Positions 5,667-6,173 of a stretch of DNA of 6,173 bases are shown here, one piece after another. Positions within the stretch are counted from its first letter, which is position 1. Every line of letters begins with the position of its first letter. Position numbers and translations under genes: made by a program. Below the pieces are notes generated by a model. It did no database searches, was not told the origin of the DNA, and saw only the letters and a program-made list of their open reading frames with translations. The DNA is from an uncultured Clostridiaceae bacterium. GTDB taxonomy: Bacteria; Bacillota; Clostridia; Clostridiales; Oxobacteraceae. Location of the stretch: positions 1 to 6,173 of the forward strand of contig CALCDS010000395.1 in the NCBI GenBank assembly GCA_937900065.1, given 5' to 3'.

Positions 5667-6038
5667 CTACTTTTTCCCTGTCAGTTCAGATAGCGGTGAT
5701 ACAATTATCTGCCCCGAGCCATCGAATTCTTCAGGCAAAAACAATCTTCCCTTGTTGACTAATCCTTCGAATTCCACATCCATAAGCTCTGATATTTCCT
5801 CTTCAAACCATTCGGCAGCCGTTCCATATATGTTGGTAAGTGATGGAACCTTCTTCTCACCCGTGCATTTATAAGTCTTTACATCACCATTTACATCATA
5901 ACTATATGCGACAACAGGTTTACCCTCCTTATCAACATATCCCACTATTGCCGCAAGCGGGCAAGAATTGCTTTTCATCTTTCGGGCGACTTGCAATATC
6001 ATACTCTTGTCTATATCATTGAAATCAGCCTTATGCAT
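5667..6038 (-). CDS. echD: NuoC-like (30 kDa family) hydrogenase subunit, EchD/MbhK type
   Basis: This 123-residue soluble protein belongs to the family of the complex I 30 kDa subunit (NuoC), which docks beside the large subunit in the cytoplasmic arm of energy-converting hydrogenases. The family signature is visible as AEWFEEEISELMDVEFEG at residues 75-92 followed by RLFLPEEF at 98-105, matching the usual pattern AEWFERE.YDLFGI.FEGH...RLLLPE. There are no membrane segments and no cofactor-binding cysteine cluster, as expected for a structural subunit. It is shorter than typical NuoC, in line with the compact Ech or CooU forms. The ATG at 6038-6036 has a strong Shine-Dalgarno site. The large-subunit gene starts 15 bases after its TAG stop, and this pairing supports the assignment. 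The symbol follows Ech nomenclature; mbhK would be equally defensible. Confidence 0.85.
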   Translation of the reverse strand: MHKADFNDIDKSMILQVARKMKSNSCPLAAIVGYVDKEGKPVVAYSYDVNGDVKTYKCTGEKKVPSLTNIYGTAAEWFEEEISELMDVEFEGLVNKGRLFLPEEFDGSGQIIVSPLSELTGKK

Positions 6039-6042
6039 ATGC

Positions 6043-6051
6043 TCACCTCCT
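6043..6051 (-). promoter_or_regulatory. Ribosome binding site of the NuoC-like gene
   Basis: AGGAGGTGA lies 4 bases before the ATG at 6038-6036, with 7 bases between the GGAGG core and the start. It is a near-perfect Shine-Dalgarno site and fixes the start of the first complete gene. The rest of the 6039-6093 gap shows no convincing promoter pair and no hairpin, so the gene is probably cotranscribed with whatever lies upstream. Confidence 0.85.
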
Positions 6052-6093
6052 GTCTTTTGAGCTTTTTAGATAAGTAAACTCTGCATCATCCTT

Positions 6094-6173
6094 TTAGCAA
6101 ATCCTTGGGAGTTGATCACCTGTAAGTTTATCTATAATCCTCACGCTTCCAAACCCGGTATCCAAAAGCAGCC
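6094..6173 (-). CDS. Possible 3' end of an unrecognised upstream gene (partial)
   Basis: The only frame on the minus strand open from the right edge for any length gives 25 residues, reading LLLDTGFGSVR then IIDKLTGDQLPRIC, and closes with TAA at 6096-6094. The codons look similar to those of the neighbouring genes. The other two frames stop within about 14 codons of the edge. I do not recognise the family. The peptide is hydrophilic, so it does not look like the end of a NuoH-type membrane subunit. In related operons the gene before the NuoC-like subunit is usually the NuoB-like small subunit (echC or mbhJ) or a CooX-like ferredoxin, but none of their hallmark cysteine motifs is visible in so short a piece. 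About 55 bases separate the stop from the next start, the largest gap in the window. This could be a chance open frame. Confidence 0.35.
   Translation of the reverse strand, partial: LLLDTGFGSVRIIDKLTGDQLPRIC

Noticed and set aside
6039..6093. Possible promoter (TTGCTA, 17 bases, TTACTT) before the NuoC-like gene
   Set aside because: The -10 element matches the consensus at only about two of six positions; not enough to call.

Overview
The window holds one tightly packed operon, all on the minus strand and read from high to low coordinates. It encodes part of a membrane-bound, Mrp-linked group 4 [NiFe] hydrogenase (Mbh/Ech type). The AT-leaning sequence, strong GGAGG ribosome sites, TTG start codons, ATA/AGG codons and the gene content suggest an anaerobic low-GC Gram-positive bacterium of the Clostridia type. 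That placement is inferred; there is no rRNA or other marker gene to confirm it.

Layout in transcription order. At the right edge (6173-6094) lies the possible 3' end of an unrecognised gene. Next come the hydrogenase catalytic-arm genes: a short NuoC-like subunit (6038-5667) and the NiFe large subunit (5651-4569). The two nickel-insertion genes hypA (4558-4217) and hypB (4215-3556) follow. The rest is an antiporter-like membrane module: mrpE (3525-3007), mrpF (3010-2744), mrpG (2747-2400), mbhD (2403-2164), mbhE (2167-1877), an mrpB-like gene (1890-1423), an mrpC-like gene (1410-1060) and an mrpD-like gene (1063 to beyond base 1, 3' end missing). The order E-F-G-D-E-B-C-D matches Pyrococcus furiosus mbhA to mbhH. 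Here, however, the module lies downstream of the catalytic genes and of hypAB, whereas in Pyrococcus it lies upstream.

How the genes work together (inferred from the families). The large subunit carries the NiFe site that reduces protons to H2, with electrons expected from reduced ferredoxin through Fe-S subunits (NuoB-like and NuoI-like) that are not in this window. HypA and HypB deliver nickel to the large subunit. The Mrp-like subunits form a cation/proton translocation module that couples H2 evolution to an ion gradient. The large subunit ends exactly at the mature C-terminus (DPCxxCxxR then stop), so it should not need a maturation protease. Five consecutive-gene junctions use ATGA stop/start overlaps and no gap between recognised genes exceeds 30 bases, which points to one co-translated transcript. 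I saw no promoter, terminator, repeat, CRISPR array, RNA gene or mobile element.
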